From Candidatus Binatia bacterium (GTDB lineage Bacteria > Desulfobacterota > Binatia > UBA12015): a stretch of 64,000 bases of DNA. The stretch spans positions 1-64,000 of the forward strand of contig JAQWRY010000064.1 in NCBI GenBank assembly GCA_029243485.1. Reading direction: 5' to 3'. Position 1 is the stretch's first letter; each line of letters starts with the position of its first letter. Below are positions 16,416 through 23,075 of the stretch, piece after piece. A program made the position numbers and the translations under genes. The notes below the pieces were generated by a model. The model made no database searches. It was not told the DNA's origin and worked only from the letters and a program-made list of their open reading frames with translations.

Positions 16416-17567
16416 ATGCCGATCCCGACCGAGATCGTTCCGAGCATCGAGCCGAGCGAGAAGTCTCCCGCGCGGATCACGAACGAGTTCAAGGCGCTCC
16501 TCGCCGGGGGCGCGACCGTACTCCCGTCTGGGGAAGCGAAGAAGCGGCCGTCCCGCCTTCTTCGCGGTGGCTACCTGCCCAAGTTCAAGCTCCAACTCTT
16601 CGATACGACCTTCTACCTCACGAGCCTACGGCAGAACCCGGACCTCCGGTTCTTCGTTGCGTACGTCGTGCAGCGAGACGCGTCCGCGGCCGCGACGAAG
16701 ATCTACCCGCGGATCTTCTACAAGGACGTCTCCTTGATCTGGCGCTCGCCGTCTCATCTCGCCGGTCCGGTTGATGACTACTGGGTGGGGAAGGGCGATG
16801 TCGATGTCGTCCACCGGGGCGGTTACGAGTTCACGGCGTCCAGAGAAGAGACGACGGATCTGCCGCTGGAGATGCAGGCGGCACTCGATGGTCTCAGTCG
16901 TCGGGTGCGCAACCCACGGTACGATGAGAAGGCCGTGCGTCTGGTCCTGCGCCGCTCGGAGCGCGACCGGGTGCGGCCGTATCCCGACTTCACCGGGCCT
17001 CGCCGTCGCGCCGGAGCCGACCCTCGGAACCTCGTGAATCGTGGCCGCTCGGTGGCGCGCTTCGGTCGCCGCAGCGATCCGATGTCGCTCGCGTTCGTTT
17101 CGGGCTTCGAGCCGGACTTCGCACGGGGCGTCCTCGAAGCGACGTCGTCACGGAGTGTGATGTACGGAGGCGAACTGCAGAGAGTTCGGATCTTGTCGAA
17201 GAACCTGCGCGCTCAGTACATGTTCTTCGCTGGCCCGAGCCACGCGTGGGTCATCCCGCCTCAGGCGCTCACGACGGAGTTGTCGAGCTTCGGTCTTCGC
17301 ACGATCGATGTCGTGGCAGCCGAGGACCTGTGCGTGCCGGGATTCGAGTATCACTTCATGGATCACAGCCAGGACCCGCCGGTGTTCGTGTCGCAGATCC
17401 CGAAGGGGTTCGTCGGACCGCAGAGCGTTCAGGATCCTGCGCGCGCGGATGCGTCGGCATGGCTCGAGCAGCTGCCGGTGATCCGCGAGTTCAGGCGGAA
17501 GGTTCTGGGGCAGTCGGCATCCCGGAAGAAAACCAGATCGGTGAAGTCCAGGCGCGTTCCTGGATGA
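16416..17567 (+). CDS. Conserved-looking protein of unknown function
   Basis: A 383-residue protein that I do not recognise. It has no signal peptide or membrane segment. It is rich in beta-type sequence such as KLQLFDTTFYLTSLRQNP, FFVAYVVQRDA, YPRIFYKDVSLIWRSPSHL and DYWVGKGDVDVVHRGGYEF, and ends with a basic tail (SRKKTRSVKSRRVPG). Codon use matches its neighbours, with G or C in third positions, which supports it being real. The ATG at 16416 is chosen; an in-frame TTG twelve codons upstream is the alternative. The 3' end overlaps the convergent DUF3604 gene by 77 bases, so one of the two termini may be misplaced. Confidence 0.6.
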   Translation: MPIPTEIVPSIEPSEKSPARITNEFKALLAGGATVLPSGEAKKRPSRLLRGGYLPKFKLQLFDTTFYLTSLRQNPDLRFFVAYVVQRDASAAATKIYPRIFYKDVSLIWRSPSHLAGPVDDYWVGKGDVDVVHRGGYEFTASREETTDLPLEMQAALDGLSRRVRNPRYDEKAVRLVLRRSERDRVRPYPDFTGPRRRAGADPRNLVNRGRSVARFGRRSDPMSLAFVSGFEPDFARGVLEATSSRSVMYGGELQRVRILSKNLRAQYMFFAGPSHAWVIPPQALTTELSSFGLRTIDVVAAEDLCVPGFEYHFMDHSQDPPVFVSQIPKGFVGPQSVQDPARADASAWLEQLPVIREFRRKVLGQSASRKKTRSVKSRRVPG

Positions 17568-19530
17568 CCTTGTCGACCGCCGCGAGGCTGCAGCCGCTGG
17601 GCCGCTCGTTCTCCGGCAGGGAGAGGCACTGCCGCCACGACCAGCGGCACGAAGGGTTCTCGACGATTCGCGCGTAGTAGACCGCGGGGCGATCCGGGTC
17701 GAAGTCGGGATCGCGCCATTGCCCGCACAGGTTGTGGTAGCCCGGGCCGCTCACCTCGCACGTGCCGAGGTCGACGCCGGCTCCGTTGGGATGCGTTCCG
17801 GCCACGTCGTGGACAGATTGGTAAAAGAGCCCGTCGTCGCCCACCCATCCCTTGATGATCTGCATGCGCTGCAGAAGTCCGCCGGGGAAGTTCTCGTCAC
17901 CGGGGTCGCGCGCCGCACTCACGAGAAACGAGGGCGTGTCGGCGCCGTCCGGTCGCGGGGCGAGCTCGCCCCCCATCGGTACGCCGTGCGCGTAACCGGC
18001 CTCCACGAAGTCGGGTCGATCGCACAGGTCGTTCGGGAGACCCCAGCCGGCAAAGAATCGCGGTTGGATGCGTGGTCCGCTCGTTGCGAACGTCTCGCGG
18101 CGGCGCATGGCGTCGAAGAGAGCGTCGCGGGAGTTCTCTTCCGACCAGACACCGGCGAGGCCACCGGGGTTTCGCAGGATCTCGTTTTGCATCGGTGACT
18201 TCTCGGTCGAGAAGGCGAGGCGTTGCTCGGGCGTCGCCACCTGGTCGCCTCGGCTGCCTTGGTAGTCTCCTTCCTGCACGGCACCCGGATTTGCGTTGTG
18301 GGTGTCGGTACTGCCGATGAACCCGATCTGGAACGGGTTGACGCCTAGTCGGGTGCCTTCGCGCAGCCCTTCGATCACCGCGTAGCGGACGAAGTCGACC
18401 CGGGATTGGCACCCCTTTCCACGCATCGCTCCCTTTCCGATCTCCCCTTCGCAGTCGTCGGGGTTCGTGAGCGTGCGGATCTTCTCGAAGTCGCACAGTT
18501 CGTCGGGCCCCCCCGCAACGCCCCAGAGGCCGTTCCTGCACTCGGACTCACCCTTCATCTGCATCATCTCGGCGATGGGTTCGATGCCGGCGCGGAGTCG
18601 CGCGGCTTCCTGCTGCGCGGCGATGGGTCGGTCCCGGTACCAGAGATCGAATGCGCGGCCGTTCGACAGGTTCATGTTGTGCGGAATCGCGAGCGCGTCG
18701 CATCCCGTATCGGTGTCGAGACAGAGCGCGCGAAGTTCTCTCCAGAGCCCCTCGGCGAGCGGCTCATCGATCCATGAGATCGGAAGCTCGGGAACGATCT
18801 CGTTGCGGAAGATGACGTTCCGATGGACCTTCGACTGCCCAGGCGACGCGCTGTATTCCCAGGCGGGGAAGGTGGTGAAGCGACAGTCGCTCGACCGGTC
18901 GTACCATTCTTCCGCCGCTTCCTGCGTTTCCTGCCACACGGCCGCCGTGACGGGTCGGCATCGCTCGAAGTCGTCTCCACAGATCGAGGTGGCGCGGCCG
19001 GAGAGCGAAACGAGGCCGGTGATCCTCGCCCCGACGCCCTTGGCGCCGATGAGCCAGGCGAGCCATCCGGTCGTTTCACCGCGGTAGATTCGGCAGTCCT
19101 TCGTGTCGTACGCGGCCGAGCCCGGTGTCGTGCACAGGGTGACCTCGGCGAGAAACTCCGCATGGTCGGTCACGGCCGCGAAGTCCAACGGGCGGCCGAT
19201 TCGTACCGGACGAGTTCCCTCTCCATTCGCCTTGAGTGGGGGGAGCGAGATGGTCTCTCCGCTCGCGAACCGATAGGCGTCGCTCGGCGAGAGAATGACG
19301 TCTCGGGTCCGTGCGTCCATCGAAAGCCCCGTATGGACGTGAAGGTCTCCGAAGAACGCCCTCCGGTTCGGGTCGCGATCGGCGCAGGCTTCGCGCGAAA
19401 GAAGGTTGGCGGCGAGGGCCGGCCCGCCGGGGGGCCTCCACTTCGATTGCTCGATCTCGTTCAGGTTGCAGGCGCTGAGGAGGAGCAGCAGGACGCCGAT
19501 GTGCCGCAGGGACATTCCCTCGTATCGCAT
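17491..19530 (-). CDS. DUF3604 lipoprotein
   Basis: A 679-residue protein. The N-terminus RHIGVLLLLLSACN has a lipobox with Cys following LSA, so it is probably lipid-anchored. The domain opens with FFGDLHVHTGLSMDA and contains AAVTDHAEFLAEV, ALAIPHNMNLSNG and GFIGSTDTHNANPGA, the His/Asp-rich motifs of DUF3604, a family with a PHP/amidohydrolase-like metal site whose activity is not established. Many Cys residues fit an extracytoplasmic location. I use the ATG at 19530; ATG codons at 19563 and 19515 are also in frame. The start region lies back to back with the Rieske gene, so the two share a very short divergent promoter zone. Confidence 0.85.
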   Translation of the reverse strand: MRYEGMSLRHIGVLLLLLSACNLNEIEQSKWRPPGGPALAANLLSREACADRDPNRRAFFGDLHVHTGLSMDARTRDVILSPSDAYRFASGETISLPPLKANGEGTRPVRIGRPLDFAAVTDHAEFLAEVTLCTTPGSAAYDTKDCRIYRGETTGWLAWLIGAKGVGARITGLVSLSGRATSICGDDFERCRPVTAAVWQETQEAAEEWYDRSSDCRFTTFPAWEYSASPGQSKVHRNVIFRNEIVPELPISWIDEPLAEGLWRELRALCLDTDTGCDALAIPHNMNLSNGRAFDLWYRDRPIAAQQEAARLRAGIEPIAEMMQMKGESECRNGLWGVAGGPDELCDFEKIRTLTNPDDCEGEIGKGAMRGKGCQSRVDFVRYAVIEGLREGTRLGVNPFQIGFIGSTDTHNANPGAVQEGDYQGSRGDQVATPEQRLAFSTEKSPMQNEILRNPGGLAGVWSEENSRDALFDAMRRRETFATSGPRIQPRFFAGWGLPNDLCDRPDFVEAGYAHGVPMGGELAPRPDGADTPSFLVSAARDPGDENFPGGLLQRMQIIKGWVGDDGLFYQSVHDVAGTHPNGAGVDLGTCEVSGPGYHNLCGQWRDPDFDPDRPAVYYARIVENPSCRWSWRQCLSLPENERPSGCSLAAVDKVIQERAWTSPIWFSSGMPTAPEPSA

Positions 19531-19561
19531 GGGATGCCCCGTTTGGGCTAGTCTCGGCCCC

Positions 19562-20665
19562 ATGGTGGATCGGGAGGCAACACGCGCGGCGGTCGCACGA
19601 ATTCGTGATCGCGAGATGGAGGGCGATACCCCGCTGCAGGCGCTCGTGAGTCAGGGCGTCACGGGTGAGCCGACCGCGCTCCGTTCGATCGAACGGTTTC
19701 CGTACTACACTAGCTTCCCGTTCTCTTGGTATCGCGCGTGTCCGTCGGCCCAGCTGCCCGTCGGCGCGGTGAGGCCCGTTCGGTACCTCGGCCGTGATCT
19801 CGTCGTGTGGCGGGGCGAGGACGGGGCGGCGCACGTGATGGATGCCTATTGCCCTCACCTGGGTGCGCACCTCGGGTACGGCGGTCGTGTCGCCGGGTGC
19901 GAGATCGTATGCCCGTTTCACTGGTGGCAGTTCGACGGGGACGGCACGAATACCCTCATCCCGTACCTGGGCACGCGGAACTCTGCGGCGCGGATCCCCT
20001 CGTACCCGACGGTGGACCGAAACGGCTTCGTGTTCTTCTGGTATCACCCGCTTGGCGAAGCGCCGTTGTGGGAGATCCCGGAGTTGGCCGAGTTCGGCGA
20101 CGCCGGCTGGACGGAATACCATCCGGCTCTCTGGAAGGTCCGCGCGCCCTGGCAGGAACTCGCGGAGAACGGGCCGGACTTCGTTCACCTCCGCACCGTG
20201 CACGGGGCCGGAGAGGTGCCCGAGCTCGAGTCCTACGACTGTGACGGGTTCCTGGCACGCATGCGTGCGAGTGTGCGCTTCGTCACGCCGCGCGGGCCAC
20301 AGGAGGGGCGCATCGATACCGACTCCTGGGGGCCCGGGTTCAGCATCGCGCGCTTCAGCGGTATCCAGGACGCGCTCTTCGTCGCGGTGAGCACGCCAAT
20401 CGATTTCGAGCACACCGAGGTGTCGTTCAACTACATGGTGAAGAAGTTCGGTGACACCCCGGATGCACTCGAGAAAACGCAGCGCCTCGCCGAAGCGATG
20501 ATTGCCGAGTTGAAGAAGCAAGAGGCGGAAGACATCGTCATCTTCGATCACAAGATCCACGTGCCGGCCCCGAAGCTATCGGCTGTCGACGCGCCGATCG
20601 TTCAGTTCCGGAAATGGGCCGAGCAGTTCTACGTCGACGGAGACTCCCGCGCCGCGAACCGGTGA
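19562..20665 (+). CDS. Rieske non-heme iron oxygenase, KshA/cholesterol-desaturase type
   Basis: A 367-residue oxygenase alpha subunit. The Rieske cluster ligands are visible: Cys97-x-His99 in YCPHLGAH and Cys117-x2-His120 in VCPFHWWQFDG. The mononuclear iron site is D206-x2-H209-x4-H214 in NGPDFVHLRTVHG. The early block FPYYTSFPFSWYRAC and the Trp-rich Rieske edge resemble 3-ketosteroid 9-alpha-hydroxylase and cholesterol 7-desaturase (DAF-36/Neverland) enzymes rather than ring-hydroxylating dioxygenases. The reaction is probably hydroxylation or desaturation of a sterol-like substrate, and an external reductase is needed. The ATG at 19562 is 30 bases from the divergent lipoprotein start. 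Confidence 0.88.
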   Translation: MVDREATRAAVARIRDREMEGDTPLQALVSQGVTGEPTALRSIERFPYYTSFPFSWYRACPSAQLPVGAVRPVRYLGRDLVVWRGEDGAAHVMDAYCPHLGAHLGYGGRVAGCEIVCPFHWWQFDGDGTNTLIPYLGTRNSAARIPSYPTVDRNGFVFFWYHPLGEAPLWEIPELAEFGDAGWTEYHPALWKVRAPWQELAENGPDFVHLRTVHGAGEVPELESYDCDGFLARMRASVRFVTPRGPQEGRIDTDSWGPGFSIARFSGIQDALFVAVSTPIDFEHTEVSFNYMVKKFGDTPDALEKTQRLAEAMIAELKKQEAEDIVIFDHKIHVPAPKLSAVDAPIVQFRKWAEQFYVDGDSRAANR

Positions 20666-20724
20666 CGCCGGCGAACCGACGCTCAGCGGGGACGTTGGCC
20701 GGATTTCGGCGCAGGCGCCTAGCG

Positions 20725-21696
20725 CTAGACGTTCGGGATGATCTCTTGGCCGAATCGAACGATCGTGTCGGCGCTGGCGCCGCCCGAGAGGATGAGGTGT
20801 TCGACGCCCCATTCGCGCTCGCGGCGTTTTAGTTCGGAGACGCATTCGTCCGGTGTTCCGATCAGTGCGAGGGGCATGCGCCGAGCCTGGTCGCCGGTGA
20901 GGCCGAACCCGGCGGCGAGCTCGTCGGCCATCTGGATGCCGGCTTCTTCGTTCTCGGCGAGGAATGGAACGAACACGGTCGTCGAGATGGTGAGTGTGCG
21001 GCCGTGTTTGTGTGCTTCTTCTCGAACGAAGTCCACCTTCGCACGGAAACCGTCTTCGGTGAGTTTCGCCATCTCACTCGGGAGCGCCGTGCCGGCCTTG
21101 CCGATGTCGATGATGATGTTCACGACGTCGGCTTCGCGGGCGGCGATCCGCAGGAGGCCTTTGCCGCTCCCACCCATTACGACGGGAGGATGCGGCTTTG
21201 TGACGGGCTTCGACGTGATGAAGGCGTCCTTCAGCTGGTAGAACTCGCCGTCGAACGTCGTGCGATTCTCGGTCCAGAGCGACTTCATGATCCGCGTGGA
21301 TTCGTCGAGCATTCGCAGTCGGGGCTTGATGTCGGGGAAGTCGATGCCCGTCATCGCGAACTCGTTCTTGGTCCAGCCGGCGCCTATACCGAGCACGGCT
21401 CGTCCGCCGGAGATCTGATCGATCGTGCCGATGGCCTGCGCGGTCAGTGCGGGGTGACGAAACAGATTGCACAGCACATGCCCGCCGAGCCGGACCCGTT
21501 TCGTCGAGGCGGCCATGCCGCCGAGCATCGCGAGGGCCTCCTGCATGATGGTCTCGTCGAGTTGGCCGCTGCCCGGGGGTTCGTTCGCGAAGTGGTCGGG
21601 GACGTAGACGGACGAGAACCCCTGCTCTTCCGCTGTCTGGGCAAGTTTGATCAGTTGGGGCGCGGGCTGGCCTGCGAGTTGTACGGCGAGATCCAT
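20725..21696 (-). CDS. LLM-class F420-dependent oxidoreductase
   Basis: A 323-residue luciferase-like monooxygenase-family TIM-barrel protein. Typical features are the start MDLAVQLAGQPAPQLIKLA, the block GGRAVLGIGAGWTKNEF, and PHPPVVMGGSGKGLLRIAAR near the phosphate-binding end. This group uses F420 or FMN. I place the start at 21696, although the frame is open 34 codons further, because the family begins at the first beta strand and the upstream part overlaps the promoter palindromes. It is divergent from a TetR gene across 219 bases and so is a likely target of that regulator. Confidence 0.85.
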   Translation of the reverse strand: MDLAVQLAGQPAPQLIKLAQTAEEQGFSSVYVPDHFANEPPGSGQLDETIMQEALAMLGGMAASTKRVRLGGHVLCNLFRHPALTAQAIGTIDQISGGRAVLGIGAGWTKNEFAMTGIDFPDIKPRLRMLDESTRIMKSLWTENRTTFDGEFYQLKDAFITSKPVTKPHPPVVMGGSGKGLLRIAAREADVVNIIIDIGKAGTALPSEMAKLTEDGFRAKVDFVREEAHKHGRTLTISTTVFVPFLAENEEAGIQMADELAAGFGLTGDQARRMPLALIGTPDECVSELKRREREWGVEHLILSGGASADTIVRFGQEIIPNV

Positions 21697-21809
21697 GACC
21701 CGCGTTAACATGCGGGGTGGGGCGGGCACTATAGGATCTCGTATGACGGCGCGGAGTGCCGTTGGAAGGCGTGTGACGATTCGCCGGACCATCGACACGC
21801 CAGCCGGAC

Positions 21810-21851
21810 TACTTTAGTATAAAGTACGAAAATCGTCGGACGTACGTCCGA
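21810..21851. promoter_or_regulatory. Two operator-like inverted repeats between LLM and TetR genes
   Basis: Two perfect inverted repeats lie ten bases apart. The first is TACTTTA-GTA-TAAAGTA at 21810-21826. The second is the 16-base palindrome TCGGACGTACGTCCGA at 21836-21851. The first also contains a TATAAA-like -10 element and is the most A+T-rich part of the region. Placement between divergent enzyme and TetR genes is the classic layout for a TetR operator with autoregulation. Which repeat the regulator binds cannot be told from sequence. Confidence 0.55.
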
Positions 21852-21915
21852 TTCTGGAAGGCTGAGACTACTGTACTTGCTGTGATCTCACGCTCGTTTT
21901 ACGACTGGAGCTACG

Positions 21916-22596
21916 ATGGTGATACCTGAGGAGACAACGGGTCCTGCGGTTCGATCCGACGACGGCCGGGGGGCATCGGTCGGGGTCGGGGCTTTCGTCG
22001 ACCAGCCCCGCGTCATCCACGACGGCCGCCACGCGCGCGCCGAGCGAACGCAGAAGGCCGTCACGCAGGGAATGCTCGACTGTCTCGAGGCGGGCGACGT
22101 CCACCCGACCGCGCGACACGTCGCCGAGCGTGCCGGTGTTTCGGTGCGAGCCGTCTTCCGTCACTTCGATCATCTCGAGACGCTCTTCGCGGCGGTTTGT
22201 GAGCTTCAGTACGATCGCGTTCTTCGCTCGCTGCGTAGGGTGAAGGCCGCTGGGGCAGTTGCGGATCGCGTGGTTGCCTTCGTCGTACAGCAGGCTCGCC
22301 TGAACGAGCGCATCTCGCCGGTGCGCCGCGGTGCCCAGCGATACGAGCCGGTTTCGACCGCGATCTCGCGTTGCAATGAGCGTCTCCGTCAGCGGGACCG
22401 CGATGAGATCGCGCGCGTGTTCGAAGCAGAACTGGCGGAGCTTCCGCAGGCCGAGCGTCGCGAGGCGATTTGTGCACTGGCCGCCACTTCGAGTTGGAGC
22501 CACTGGGAAGAGCTGCGTCGACACGAGCACCTGGCTGCGCCGCGTGCCCGCAAAGTGCTCGAGCGCGAGCTTCGCGCCGTCCTCACCGTCGCCTGA
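21916..22596 (+). CDS. TetR-family transcriptional regulator
   Basis: A 226-residue regulator. After a non-conserved N-terminal extension of about 40 residues, the TetR DNA-binding domain is clear: helix-turn-helix at about 62-85 (TARHVAERAGVSVRAVFRHFDHLETLFAAV). The C-terminal ligand/dimer region (about 95-226) ends in SSWSHWEELRRHEHL, similar to many TetR proteins of catabolic clusters. The ATG at 21916 is used, but the disordered extension means a later start is possible. It probably represses the divergent luciferase-like gene and itself through the palindromes upstream. Ligand unknown. Confidence 0.85.
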   Translation: MVIPEETTGPAVRSDDGRGASVGVGAFVDQPRVIHDGRHARAERTQKAVTQGMLDCLEAGDVHPTARHVAERAGVSVRAVFRHFDHLETLFAAVCELQYDRVLRSLRRVKAAGAVADRVVAFVVQQARLNERISPVRRGAQRYEPVSTAISRCNERLRQRDRDEIARVFEAELAELPQAERREAICALAATSSWSHWEELRRHEHLAAPRARKVLERELRAVLTVA

Positions 22597-23075
22597 TCTC
22601 GGTGGGGTCTCCGCGCGGGGTGTTCTTCCCTCCACGGCTAGGCCTGCGTAGCGCCGCTGGAAAATCGTCCGGAAGATCGGACTGTGTCGTCCGCAATTCT
22701 GGACGATCTTCGAGGGAAAAGGACTTCCGCGCTTGGTGCCGTTCTCATGTGCCAGCGGTTCGAGCCTTGCATTGTCTTTGCTCCGTGAGTCCGCCCCTTC
22801 GCGCTCCGTTGGCGTGAACACAATGAGGCTGATCGCCTCTTTACTCTGGAACTCGAGCGCCTTTCGGCCACCAGGGCCCGCACCGTGGTTAAAAGGCTCG
22901 TAACGGCGGTTCTCGCGGCCGTGTCGTCCTGAGATCCTCCGCTACTTTCGACGTCCCTCGATGCCACTGACGGAGTCGCCCGGGCGCGAATGATCGCGAG
23001 TCTCCTTCGCCGCCCTACCTGGTCGGGAGCCTCGATGCCTCACCGGAAGTGGCGGACAACTTCGGGCTCAGGACA
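22597..23075. other. Intergenic region between convergent TetR and sigma-54 activator genes
   Basis: About 480 bases with no convincing coding sequence; short open frames here have no family-like motifs. The only structure I can point to is a long imperfect hairpin near the TetR end, listed separately. No tRNA or insertion-sequence end was seen. Confidence 0.5.
22660..22711. repeat. Long imperfect hairpin with ATCGTCC motifs
   Basis: Two 23-base arms (22660-22682 and 22689-22711) pair with about five mismatches around a 6-base loop. Both outer halves contain ATCGTCC(G/A)GAA. The sequence resembles the AATCG-TCGGAC half of the palindromic region upstream of the TetR gene. No T run follows on either strand, so it is not a standard intrinsic terminator. 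It could be a factor-dependent terminator, a second binding site for the TetR protein, or a small REP-like element. Confidence 0.4.

Noticed and set aside
20708-20728. GGCGC-AG-GCGCC and CTAGCGCTAG near the convergent Rieske/LLM stops
   Set aside because: Short palindromes of this kind are frequent in high-GC DNA, and part lies inside the coding sequence; no T run for a terminator.
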